From JAQUOA01 sp037443785 (GTDB lineage: Bacteria > Bacteroidota > Ignavibacteria > UBA10030 > UBA8401), in assembly GCA_037443785.1 (NCBI GenBank), contig JBBINR010000007.1, positions 43,003-107,002 on the forward strand: 64,000 bases of DNA, in the 5' to 3' direction. The number at the start of each line of letters is the position of its first letter. Within the stretch, counting starts at the first letter, position 1. A model generated the notes under the pieces. It was not told the DNA's origin and searched no databases. It saw only the letters and a program-made list of their open reading frames with translations. The position numbers and the translations under genes were made by a program. Of this stretch, positions 38,063-46,275 are shown piece by piece.

Positions 38063-39388
38063 TTATCGGCCGAACCGCTGACCAACCATCTTGGCGATGC
38101 TCTTCCCTTTGGTGAAATTCCGCATCATTTTCTGCATTTCGCTGAATTGATTCAGCAATTTATTCACATCCTGAATTTTTGTCCCGCTTCCCAAAGCAAT
38201 TCGTTTTCTCCGTGAGCCGTTAATGATTGACGGATTGTTTCGCTCTTCTTTCGTCATGGAAAGTATGATCGCTTCGACATATTTCAATTCCTTGTCGTCA
38301 ACCTCATTAAGATTTCCAAGCTTGCTTGCACCGGGAATCATCGACATTACCTGCGACAGCGGTCCCATTTTTTTTATTTGCTGAAGCTGTTGGTAAAAAT
38401 CTTCAAGTGTAAACTGTGCTTTAACAATTTTTTCTTGAAGTTTTTCCGCCTGCTTCTGATCGAATGTCTGCTGTGCTTTTTCAACCAGCGATACGATGTC
38501 ACCCATTCCGAGAATACGTGACGCCATTCTCTCCGGATAAAATTGCTCGAGCGCATCTAACTTTTCACCGACACCGACGAACTTGATCGGCTTTCCGACA
38601 ACGCTGCGAATCGACAGCGCCGCACCGCCGCGTGTATCGCCGTCCAACTTTGTCAGAATGACGCCGTCGTAATTTAATCGATCGTGAAAAGTTTTTGCCG
38701 TGTTGACGGCATCTTGGCCGATCATCGAATCTACGACAAAGAGAATTTCATTCGGCTTCACTGCCGATTTGATATTCTCTACTTCCTGCATCATCTCTTC
38801 ATCGATCGCCAAACGGCCGGCAGTATCGATGATCACCACATCGCGCGCATGTTCTTTTGCATATGGAATTGCACGCTTTGCAATATCCAACGCTTTCGCA
38901 TTTCGATCACTGTATACCGGAACTTCGATCTGCTCTCCGAGCATGATCAATTGATCGATAGCGGCCGGACGATACGTGTCTGCTGCAACAAGAAGCGGTT
39001 GTTTTCCTTTGGTCTTTAAAAGATTCGCAAGCTTTCCGGAAAACGTTGTCTTACCGGAACCCTGCAGCCCCGCCACCATGATGACCGACGGAACGTCAGA
39101 AGAAAAATTAATTTCAGCTTTTTCCGATCCGAGCAGTGTGACAAGTTCATCATAAATAATTTTGATGATGAGCTGTCCCGGCGAAACGCTTGTAACAACT
39201 TCCTGCCCAACCGATTTCTTTTGAACATTGTCAATGAACGATTTGACGACGCCAAAATTCACGTCGGCATCGAGCAACACTTTGCGCACTTCACGCAATG
39301 CTTCCGCAGTATTCTCTTCGGAGATTCGACCCTGACCGCGAAGCTTTTTTAATGCACTATCTAATTTTTCCGTAAGTGTTTCAAACAT
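38063..39388 (-). CDS. ffh: Signal recognition particle protein
   Basis: 441 residues. N domain (1-~90), G domain with GLQGSGKTTFSGKLA (G1), DTAGRLAIDEEMM (G3) and TKLDGDTRGGAAL (G4), and a C-terminal M domain (about 300-441) with the Met-rich, RNA-binding GSRRKRIALGSGTK motif and basic end. It binds 4.5S RNA and signal sequences and targets nascent proteins to FtsY. It begins 4 bases after atpG stops. Confidence 0.97.
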   Translation of the reverse strand: MFETLTEKLDSALKKLRGQGRISEENTAEALREVRKVLLDADVNFGVVKSFIDNVQKKSVGQEVVTSVSPGQLIIKIIYDELVTLLGSEKAEINFSSDVPSVIMVAGLQGSGKTTFSGKLANLLKTKGKQPLLVAADTYRPAAIDQLIMLGEQIEVPVYSDRNAKALDIAKRAIPYAKEHARDVVIIDTAGRLAIDEEMMQEVENIKSAVKPNEILFVVDSMIGQDAVNTAKTFHDRLNYDGVILTKLDGDTRGGAALSIRSVVGKPIKFVGVGEKLDALEQFYPERMASRILGMGDIVSLVEKAQQTFDQKQAEKLQEKIVKAQFTLEDFYQQLQQIKKMGPLSQVMSMIPGASKLGNLNEVDDKELKYVEAIILSMTKEERNNPSIINGSRRKRIALGSGTKIQDVNKLLNQFSEMQKMMRNFTKGKSIAKMVGQRFGR

Positions 39389-39392
39389 CGAA

Positions 39393-40277
39393 CTAACTTG
39401 CCTTCTTCAACGCTTCTGCACCGCCGACAATTTCGAGCAATTCTTTCGTGATCGCTGCCTGACGCGCTTTGTTATAGGTTAATTGGAGGACACGGATAAG
39501 ATCACGCGCATTCGTGCTCGCATTTTCCATTGCTGTCATTTGCGCGCCAAAAAATGCGGCGTTTGAATCCAACAGTACGCGCCACATCTGAAAATTCAAA
39601 TGTTTCGGAACCAAGGCGCCGACGATTTCGTCGCTTGACGGTTCGTAGATATAATCGACCGCAATACGCTTTTTATCCTTTTCAACTTCTTGAACAACGG
39701 GCAAGAAATCAGAAATCGTCAACTTTTGGGAGGCAGCATTTTTAAACTCGTTTGAGATAATTTCAACTTTGTCATAGTCGCCTTTCACAAATCCAACGAC
39801 TGCTTCATTGACAATAGTTTTTGCTGTCGTAAAACTCAATTGATTGAAAACACCGGTGTAGCGTGATATGACGTTGTAATTTCTTTTGGTAAAAAAATCA
39901 TTTGCTTTTTTCCCAACGCAGATCAATTTTACTTTGCCGGCTTTGTTCATGTCGGCATAGTTCGTAGTGATGTGATTGACCGCCGCTTTCAAAATATTGC
40001 TGTTGAATCCGCCGCACAATCCGCGATCCGCAGTCACAATAATGATAGCGACGGATTTAATTTCACGCTGTTCAAATTGCGGATATTTGGAAACATCCAC
40101 CTGACCGGAAAGATGCGACAACAGCTCTTTCATTTTTTTTGCATACGGTCTCGCGGCAATAACGGCGTCCTGCGCGCGGCGAAGTTTTGCCGCGGAGACC
40201 ATTTTCATTGCTTTGGTGATCTTTTGTGTATTTTTTACGCCGGTTATTCGTTGACGTATGTCTCGTAGTGTTGCCAT
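39393..40277 (-). CDS. atpG: ATP synthase F1 subunit gamma
   Basis: 294 residues. Characteristic N-terminus MATLRDIRQRITGVKNTQKI, a central VTADRGLCGGFNSN, and the C-terminal helix ending in ATKEL-type sequence (ARQAAITKELLEIVGGAEAL). It forms the rotating central stalk. In the window the cluster is Z-I-B-E-F-H-A-G, with no beta or epsilon gene next to it. Confidence 0.97.
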   Translation of the reverse strand: MATLRDIRQRITGVKNTQKITKAMKMVSAAKLRRAQDAVIAARPYAKKMKELLSHLSGQVDVSKYPQFEQREIKSVAIIIVTADRGLCGGFNSNILKAAVNHITTNYADMNKAGKVKLICVGKKANDFFTKRNYNVISRYTGVFNQLSFTTAKTIVNEAVVGFVKGDYDKVEIISNEFKNAASQKLTISDFLPVVQEVEKDKKRIAVDYIYEPSSDEIVGALVPKHLNFQMWRVLLDSNAAFFGAQMTAMENASTNARDLIRVLQLTYNKARQAAITKELLEIVGGAEALKKAS

Positions 40278-40282
40278 GGATA

Positions 40283-41830
40283 TTACGCTGCTGTAAATGT
40301 CGCGAGAAACTCTTTTGCGACGGTTTTAATTTTATTTGCGATATCGTCCGTGAGATCTTTCTTTTCTGCAATTGCCGTGAGAAGATCGCGATGACGGATT
40401 TCAAGCATTTCCAAAAATTCTTTTTCAAACTGTCCAATCTTCTCAACCGGCAATTCATCGAGCAACGCGTTCACACCAAGATAGATCATCACAACTTGTT
40501 TCTCGACAGGCATCGGAACGTATTGCCCCTGTTTCAACAATTCGACAAGACGTGCACCCCGGCGCAATTGCTGTTGTGTCGATTTATCAAGATCGGAACC
40601 GAATTTCGCAAACGCTTCAAGTTCTCGATACTGAGCAAGTTCCAAACGCAAGCGTCCGGCAACTTTTTTCATCGCTTTAATTTGTGCATTACCGCCAACA
40701 CGCGAAACAGAGATACCAACGTTGATAGCAGGGCGAACGCCGGCATTAAACAAGTTCGGCTCAAGATAAATCTGACCATCGGTAATAGAAATAACGTTCG
40801 TCGGAATGTACGCTGAAACGTCGCCGGCTTGTGTCTCAATAATTGGCAGTGCCGTTAATGAACCGCCTCCTTCTTCATCGCTCAGTTTTGATGAGCGTTC
40901 AAGCAAACGTGAGTGAAGATAAAATACATCTCCGGGATATGCTTCACGTCCGGGTGGACGGCGAAGCAACAATGACACTTGGCGATATGCTGCCGCTTGT
41001 TTTGAAAGATCATCGTACACCACAAGCGCATCACGTCCGCTGTCTCTGAAAAATTCTCCGAGTGTTGCACCGGAATACGCTGCCACAAATTGCATCGGCG
41101 CCGGATCGCTTGCGTTGGCGGCAATCACTGTCGTATAAGCCATCGCACCTTGTTCTTCCAGCTTATTGACGACCTGAGCAACCGTTGAACCTTTTTGCCC
41201 GATGGCAACATAGATACAATACACAGGACGCACACCTTGCTTTTTTGCTTCTTCGGTGTGTGTTGTTCGTTGATTAATGATCGTATCGAGCGCAACAGCG
41301 GTCTTTCCTGTTTGGCGATCGCCGATGATCAATTCACGTTGTCCGCGGCCGATGGGAATCATACCGTCGACAGATTTCAATCCTGTTTGCAGCGGCTGTT
41401 TCACCGGTTGACGTTGAATAACGCCCAAAGCTTTTCGTTCGATCGGCAAAAACTTATCAGCTTTGATTGCGCCGCGTCCGTCAATTGGCTGACCAAGCGG
41501 ATTGATAACTCGTCCGAGCATCGCTTCGCCGACCGGCATTGATGCAACCCGATTTGTACGCTTCACGGTATCACCTTCTTTGATCTGCGTATCATCGCCG
41601 AACAAAATACATCCGACGTTATCTTCTTCAAGATTCAACACCATTCCAAATACGTCGTTCGGGAATTCAACCAATTCACCGGACATGCATTTGGAAAGAC
41701 CGTACACGCGTGCGATACCGTCACCGACCTGAAGCACAGTGCCAACATCGTAGATATCAACTTCTTTTTCGTACCCCGCCAGTTGTTTGCGGAGGATCGC
41801 AGTTATTTCATCGGGTCGAACTTCTGCCAT
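40283..41830 (-). CDS. atpA: ATP synthase F1 subunit alpha
   Basis: 515 residues. P-loop GDRQTGKTAVALDTIINQ near residue 170, ALVVYDDLSKQAAAYRQVSLLLRRPPGREAYPGDVF-type alpha signature (read in parts), and SVSRVGGNAQIKAMKK. A nucleotide-binding, non-catalytic F1 subunit. It starts with an ATG at 41830 about 50 bases after atpH. Confidence 0.98.
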   Translation of the reverse strand: MAEVRPDEITAILRKQLAGYEKEVDIYDVGTVLQVGDGIARVYGLSKCMSGELVEFPNDVFGMVLNLEEDNVGCILFGDDTQIKEGDTVKRTNRVASMPVGEAMLGRVINPLGQPIDGRGAIKADKFLPIERKALGVIQRQPVKQPLQTGLKSVDGMIPIGRGQRELIIGDRQTGKTAVALDTIINQRTTHTEEAKKQGVRPVYCIYVAIGQKGSTVAQVVNKLEEQGAMAYTTVIAANASDPAPMQFVAAYSGATLGEFFRDSGRDALVVYDDLSKQAAAYRQVSLLLRRPPGREAYPGDVFYLHSRLLERSSKLSDEEGGGSLTALPIIETQAGDVSAYIPTNVISITDGQIYLEPNLFNAGVRPAINVGISVSRVGGNAQIKAMKKVAGRLRLELAQYRELEAFAKFGSDLDKSTQQQLRRGARLVELLKQGQYVPMPVEKQVVMIYLGVNALLDELPVEKIGQFEKEFLEMLEIRHRDLLTAIAEKKDLTDDIANKIKTVAKEFLATFTAA

Positions 41831-41882
41831 TGTGTTTCTTCCTTATCATTTTCGATGTGCTGAAGAAAATATTTCAGCACAA

Positions 41883-42434
41883 TTAATTGTTCAATGAACC
41901 TTCTTTTAATTTTCGTTTTAAAATTTGTAATTGGCGAACGACGCTGCCGTCCAGAACGGTATCGCCGACTCGCGCAACAAATCCACCCTTCAATGTTTTA
42001 TCAACACTGAACACCGCTTCAATTTTTTTCTTCGTTAGCGTTTCCAGCTGTTTCTGCAAATCTTTTTCCTGCTTCGCCGAAAAATCGACACTCGTTTTCA
42101 CGTCGACACGCACAATTCCCATCTCTTCATCACGCAGAACAAAATACTGTGTAAGAATGTCGCGGAGAATATTCTCTCGTCCTTTGTCTACGACGATATC
42201 AATATATTTTTGTACGACATTACCGACTCTCTTTTTAAAGACATCGTTCAGGATTGCTTTCTTTTTATCCTTGTTGATAATGGGACTTGAAAGCACACGG
42301 CGCAATTCACGGGACGAATCGATAATCGATTTCACGGTTTGAAGATCGTCGGAAATAACATCCTTTTTTTTCTGCTCATTCGTCAATGCCATCAATGCAG
42401 AAGCATAACGATTGGCAATTCGTAGATTACTCAT
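41883..42434 (-). CDS. atpH: ATP synthase F1 subunit delta
   Basis: 183 residues. Typical opening (ANRYASALMALTNEQKK) and the conserved C-terminal VGDTVLDGSVVRQLQILKRKL. It joins the F1 crown to the b-subunit stator. Its ATG follows the atpF stop by two bases. Confidence 0.95.
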   Translation of the reverse strand: MSNLRIANRYASALMALTNEQKKKDVISDDLQTVKSIIDSSRELRRVLSSPIINKDKKKAILNDVFKKRVGNVVQKYIDIVVDKGRENILRDILTQYFVLRDEEMGIVRVDVKTSVDFSAKQEKDLQKQLETLTKKKIEAVFSVDKTLKGGFVARVGDTVLDGSVVRQLQILKRKLKEGSLNN

Positions 42435-42436
42435 GA

Positions 42437-42922
42437 TTAGTTGTTCTGCATTTGTTGAATAACTTTATCAACCATCTTTTTTTGTTTTGCATTGTCGAGC
42501 GTTTCATCGATAATTTTTTCTGCAATGGAAATCGACAGATCGGCAACTTCGCTGCGGAGTTGGACCATCGCAGTATCCTTTTCGCGCGAAATTTCTTCCT
42601 TCGCCTGTTCCAACATCTTCTTTGCACTCTCATTCGCTTTTGCAACAATATCGCTCTTCAATTGTTCGGCGACTGCGCGGCTCTCCGCAATTAATTTTGC
42701 TGTGTCCGCATTTGCTTTTTCCATCGCCGCTTTATTTTCCGCGATCATTTGTTCGGCATCTTTTTTTGCCTGTTCTGCTTTCGCCAGTGAATCGGCAATT
42801 TCTTTTTCACGATTTTGCAGCGCTTGCAGCAACGGTTTCCATGCAAACTTACCGAGAACAAGTAACAACAGCACGAAAGTAATGATCGTCCAAATAATTA
42901 AACCGGGATTGATATCTAACAT
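42437..42922 (-). CDS. atpF: ATP synthase F0 subunit b
   Basis: 161 residues from the ATG at 42922. The open frame continues upstream but runs into the intergenic repeat, so that part is not coding. One N-terminal membrane helix (about 9-27, IIWTIITFVLLLLVLGKF) followed by WKPLLQALQNRE and a long alanine/lysine/glutamate coiled coil. Stator stalk subunit. Confidence 0.94.
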   Translation of the reverse strand: MLDINPGLIIWTIITFVLLLLVLGKFAWKPLLQALQNREKEIADSLAKAEQAKKDAEQMIAENKAAMEKANADTAKLIAESRAVAEQLKSDIVAKANESAKKMLEQAKEEISREKDTAMVQLRSEVADLSISIAEKIIDETLDNAKQKKMVDKVIQQMQNN

Positions 42923-42952
42923 AGTTTTCTCTTTAAAAAATTTATTCTTTAT

Positions 42953-43034
42953 GTCATTGCGAGGCGTTGTGTGCCGAAGCAATCTTTTGTTTAGGGGATT
43001 GCTTCGTCGTCCCAGCGGGACTCCTCGCAATGAC
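42953..43034. repeat. Nested palindromic repeat inside the atp operon
   Basis: Terminal inverted arms GTCATTGCGAGG (42953-42964) and CCTCGCAATGAC (43023-43034), perfectly matched over 12 bases. An inner 10-bp pair CGAAGCAATC (42975-42984) and GATTGCTTCG (42997-43006). It sits between the atpE stop (43046) and the atpF ATG (42922), so it would be transcribed as a strong hairpin. Same family as 53412 and 53788. Confidence 0.85.
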
Positions 43035-43045
43035 CTCGCACAGTC

Positions 43046-43273
43046 TTACTTGGTTGCAAGAATAATGCAGATCGCGAGCGCAAAGAATGTTGCACCTTCG
43101 ATAAGCGCTGCTGCAATCAGCATTGATGTACGAACTTGGCCGGCAACTTCAGGCTGACGACCGCTTGCTTCCATTGCCGCTGCTGCAAGTTTTCCGATAC
43201 CGATACCGGCACCGATGATTGATACGCCTGCTCCGATTCCTGCTGCTAAATATCCAAGACCGAGTGATTCCAT
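43046..43273 (-). CDS. atpE: ATP synthase F0 subunit c
   Basis: 75 residues, two membrane helices with a GRQPE loop. The ion-binding Glu lies in helix 2 (ALIEGATFF). The Na+-type residues (Gln in helix 1 and Ser-Thr after the Glu) are absent: helix 1 has Ile at the aligned place and Gly-Ala follows the Glu, so proton coupling is inferred. Makes the rotating c-ring; a hairpin repeat lies directly downstream. Confidence 0.96.
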   Translation of the reverse strand: MESLGLGYLAAGIGAGVSIIGAGIGIGKLAAAAMEASGRQPEVAGQVRTSMLIAAALIEGATFFALAICIILATK

Positions 43274-43324
43274 TGTGTTTCTCCTAAAGTATATGTTAAT
43301 GAAGAGTGTTTTTATTTTTATGAA

Positions 43325-44242
43325 TTAGTGTCCGTGATGACTTTCACTGTGGTCTGTTTGCATGCCAAGCCCCATAAACAACGAAGTCAACATCACGAAA
43401 ATGTACGCCTGAAGGAAGGCAACAAATAATTCCAACATGTTAATGGCGAGTGCGAATGCAACAGAGACAGGTGCCACCGCGAGAGTTTTGAAAACAAAAA
43501 TTAAACCGATAAGCGCAAGAATAACAATATGACCGCCCGTCATATTTGCAAAAAGACGAATACAAAGCGCAAACGGTTTTGTAAACAGTCCTAAAATTTC
43601 AATCGGGATCATGATCGGCCACAATGCCCAATGAACTCCGCCGGTAAGATGGGCAAGATAATGCCCAAACCCTTGCGCGCGAATGGCCGAAAACTGGATC
43701 ATGATGAAGGCGATAATCGCCAAGCCTGCCGTAACGCTGACATTTCCCGTCGCTGAAGCACCATAGGGAATAAGTCCAAGCAAATTCATGACGAGAATGA
43801 AGAAAAATGTTGTCAATAAGTATGGAAGATACCGCATTCCGCCTTTACCCATGTTCGGCAGAACAATTTCATCGCGAATAAACAGGACGAACACTTCAAT
43901 AAGGTTTCCAAACCTTTTTGGAACTTTGTTCTTTGAATTTTTTCGCGCTGCAATGCTTAACCCGATAATCAACAAAACCGCCGCCAGCCAGAGGAAAACA
44001 ACATGCTTGGTGACCGACATATCGAAACCAAACAACTGAAGATGCGGAAGGTGAACATGGCCGAGGCCTGGCAGATCTATTTCGCGCGCGTCATAAATAT
44101 GGTGAAGCAATTCGGTAAAAAGATTTTCTTTTCCTTCTCCGTGTTCCGCAACGTGTTGAAGCGTATCAACGGCTGTGTGAACCGAATCTGCGTTACCAGA
44201 ATGGGCTGCTGATTTTTCCGAGAATAATATCCAAGAGAACAA
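43325..44242 (-). CDS. atpB: ATP synthase F0 subunit a
   Basis: 305 residues, about six membrane helices. The essential Arg lies in PFALCIRLFANMTGGH, and the C-terminal helix carries LELFVAFLQAYIFVML. There is an unusually long N-terminal part (about 75 residues, histidine-rich HLPHLQLFG). The start is the TTG at 44242, with AAAGGA 9 bases upstream; no ATG is available nearby in frame. It starts 16 bases after the stop of the AtpI-like gene. Confidence 0.93.
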   Translation of the reverse strand: MFSWILFSEKSAAHSGNADSVHTAVDTLQHVAEHGEGKENLFTELLHHIYDAREIDLPGLGHVHLPHLQLFGFDMSVTKHVVFLWLAAVLLIIGLSIAARKNSKNKVPKRFGNLIEVFVLFIRDEIVLPNMGKGGMRYLPYLLTTFFFILVMNLLGLIPYGASATGNVSVTAGLAIIAFIMIQFSAIRAQGFGHYLAHLTGGVHWALWPIMIPIEILGLFTKPFALCIRLFANMTGGHIVILALIGLIFVFKTLAVAPVSVAFALAINMLELFVAFLQAYIFVMLTSLFMGLGMQTDHSESHHGH

Positions 44243-44258
44243 CGTTATGATTCCTTTA

Positions 44259-44669
44259 TTACGAATTCTGCGTTTGTATTTTTGTTTGCCATTTATTGTG
44301 GATGTGAAGCACTTCGAATACCAAAAAAATTATATACATCACAAATAATGAAACCACCAACGGCATAACATGAAACTGAAAAACTAAAATCAACACTACT
44401 AACAACCCGATCATCACGAACAGCCGTATCACAATACCGCCCATTACAATCTGCAAAAATTTTGTATACGACTTGTCGAACGAAATTTCGATCGCGGCAT
44501 ATCCCATCAGTACGTTGATCAAACTCAGTACAATTCCGCCCATGACGGCTTCAATAATTTCTTTGCCTGCATACTTCACCAGCGGATACCACGCCAACCC
44601 CACAACCACAACCAGCGCACCGACAATTTGCTTTATAAATCTACCGCTAAATTTTATTGCGCCGTTCAT
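44259..44669 (-). CDS. Small ATP synthase-associated membrane protein (AtpI-like)
   Basis: 136 residues with about four hydrophobic helices (15-35, 40-60, 73-93, 95-118). No catalytic motif. Its place between the AtpZ-like gene and atpB is that of subunit I/AtpI, thought to help c-ring assembly or ion supply. The ATG lies inside the 3' end of the upstream gene (about 23 bases overlap), indicating translational coupling. Similarity at residue level to AtpI is weak, so the name rests on context. Confidence 0.65.
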   Translation of the reverse strand: MNGAIKFSGRFIKQIVGALVVVVGLAWYPLVKYAGKEIIEAVMGGIVLSLINVLMGYAAIEISFDKSYTKFLQIVMGGIVIRLFVMIGLLVVLILVFQFHVMPLVVSLFVMYIIFLVFEVLHIHNKWQTKIQTQNS

Positions 44670-44898
44670 GTTCTTCTTTTTTACTTAACTCAATCACCGT
44701 TCTAAAGAACTTCATCATTCCCCCGACACTTCCCAGCAGCACCGCCGCTACCATCAGCCACGGCTTTGTTCCGAAATATTCATCGGCATATTTTCCGATG
44801 AAGAAGAATACCACAACCGTTATTGCAAGCTGAATGCCTAATGTCAGGTACGGTGCAACCGATTGCAGCGTAGTACCGAGCTTTTTTTCTTCTTTCAT
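44647..44898 (-). CDS. atpZ: AtpZ/AtpI-family protein
   Basis: 83 residues, two membrane helices (about 15-37 and 46-64) separated by YADEYFGTKPWLMV, the pattern of the F0F1-ATPase gene-1/AtpZ family (GKYADEYFGT...GG...FFRTV). These small proteins are encoded at the head of atp operons and may take part in ion entry or assembly. The next gene starts inside it. Confidence 0.82.
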   Translation of the reverse strand: MKEEKKLGTTLQSVAPYLTLGIQLAITVVVFFFIGKYADEYFGTKPWLMVAAVLLGSVGGMMKFFRTVIELSKKEEHERRNKI

Positions 44899-44920
44899 CG
44901 AAGATGCTCGATTTTTTCCA

Positions 44921-45280
44921 TTAATAATTTTGTCCGCTTGGACGGTTTTCCGTCATCGAAATTTTTCCGTCAAACACCGCTCCTTCATCGATGATCAATT
45001 TCCCTGCACGAACATCGCCGCGAACAACCGCTTTCGCTTCGAGCACTAATTTCTCGACGGCATTAATATTGCCTCTTACTTTTCCGCCGACCGTAACATT
45101 CCGTCCGTTGATGCCGCCTTCGATTTCACCCGACACACCGATCGCTAAATTTTCCGCCGCATGAATTTCACCGGTCATTTTTCCATCCAACCGCAAGCTG
45201 CCTTGCGTTCGAATCTTTCCTTCAACGGTTGTTCCTGCCCCGATCACATTAATCTCTTTGACTCCATTTTTGTCTGCCAT
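44921..45280 (-). CDS. Bactofilin-family cytoskeletal protein
   Basis: 119 residues. A beta-helix polymerising domain with the bactofilin repeat pattern (VEGKIRTQGSLRLDGKMTGEIHAAENLAIG, then GEIEGGINGRNVTVGGKVRGNIN, spread over about residues 14-100), and short flexible ends. Bactofilins form filaments that position peptidoglycan enzymes. It overlaps the stop of an M23 peptidase gene by one base: this bactofilin/M23 pair is known from shape-determining loci in several phyla. It precedes the atp genes by 22 bases. Confidence 0.9.
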   Translation of the reverse strand: MADKNGVKEINVIGAGTTVEGKIRTQGSLRLDGKMTGEIHAAENLAIGVSGEIEGGINGRNVTVGGKVRGNINAVEKLVLEAKAVVRGDVRAGKLIIDEGAVFDGKISMTENRPSGQNY

Positions 45281-46170
45281 TATAGTTCGCTCGCTATTAA
45301 ATATTCATTCGGATTTTTTGGACGGCCATCTTTCCACAGTTCAAAATGTAAATGAGGACCGTAACTTGTTCTCCCCGTATTTCCTAGCAACGCTATCGGT
45401 TCACCCCGTTTCACAAACTCACCAACCGTTTTTAAATTACTCTGGTTGTGTTTATACGCCGTTAAATACCCGCCGCCATGAGACACAATCAACATATACC
45501 CATCGTCAGGTGTGTATCCTGAGAACACCACATATCCGCCGGCAGCCGCTATCACTAACGATCCAACTTTTCCCGCATAATCAATTCCATTATGGCCTTG
45601 ATCAGCTTCGAATTTTCTTGAAATATACCCCACCGCCGGAACAATAATTGGGAACGACGGTCTGAATGAAATTTCTTCACTCTCAGCGGATGCCTGCCGG
45701 TACACCGGTTTCTGATTGTCAACGCTTTCAACTTTTTCTTGCCCTTTGCTGTCGGCAATATTAGAATGTTCGGAAACAATGTTCGACGATATCTCGACAT
45801 TGCCGTAATCAAGCGAGCTGTCCGCTTTAAGTTCTTCTTGTCCTAATGCTTTACGTAACTTGTTGTTATATTCACGAAGAACGAGAACTTCCGATGAAAC
45901 CTTGCTCAATCGTGTTTGCACATCGAACAATTCTGCGCCAAAACGATGGCGTAACTGTTCTTCAGACATTGGGAGGAGTAATCCAACCGGTGTATAGGCA
46001 ATTAAGACAACAATTACCGCCGATATCAACAGCACAAATCCCACAACCGCCAGGATTATCTTCATGACAGAGGCTTTGAAAGAGCGCGTTGACCCGGCAT
46101 CACCTTGCGGAATCACCACAATTTCAAACGAGTTTTCCTTCGATGCGTGATGACGACGCTCAGTTGGCAT
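45280..46170 (-). CDS. M23-family metallopeptidase (peptidoglycan hydrolase)
   Basis: 296 residues from the ATG at 46170. One membrane helix (about 36-58), a short coiled coil, then a LytM/M23 domain: GHNGIDYAG supplies the first zinc His and Asp, and GRTSYGPHLHFELWKDG supplies the HxH. It should cut peptide cross-links in the wall from the periplasmic side. First gene of the run M23-bactofilin-atp, behind the candidate promoter at 46213-46243. Confidence 0.92.
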   Translation of the reverse strand: MPTERRHHASKENSFEIVVIPQGDAGSTRSFKASVMKIILAVVGFVLLISAVIVVLIAYTPVGLLLPMSEEQLRHRFGAELFDVQTRLSKVSSEVLVLREYNNKLRKALGQEELKADSSLDYGNVEISSNIVSEHSNIADSKGQEKVESVDNQKPVYRQASAESEEISFRPSFPIIVPAVGYISRKFEADQGHNGIDYAGKVGSLVIAAAGGYVVFSGYTPDDGYMLIVSHGGGYLTAYKHNQSNLKTVGEFVKRGEPIALLGNTGRTSYGPHLHFELWKDGRPKNPNEYLIASEL

Positions 46171-46212
46171 CAACTCTCCTGCAAAGCATGTGACTTGAAA
46201 CTTTATGGACTA

Positions 46213-46243
46213 CAAAGTTATAAAAAATGAGGCAAAGAGTCAA
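46213..46243 (-). promoter_or_regulatory. Candidate Bacteroidota-type promoter of the M23-bactofilin-atp run
   Basis: Minus strand: TTG (46243-46241), 20 bases, then TAACTTTG (46220-46213), a full match to TAnnTTTG. The expected start is about 36 bases before the ATG at 46170. No other convincing promoter was seen between here and rplS, so a very long transcript is possible. Confidence 0.65.
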
Positions 46244-46275
46244 CGAAATTTTAAAGGGATTGTCAGCGTAAGTTC

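Noticed and set aside
42923..43030. Upstream extension of atpF
   Set aside because: It would translate the palindromic repeat; the ATG at 42922 starts the membrane helix as in other b subunits.
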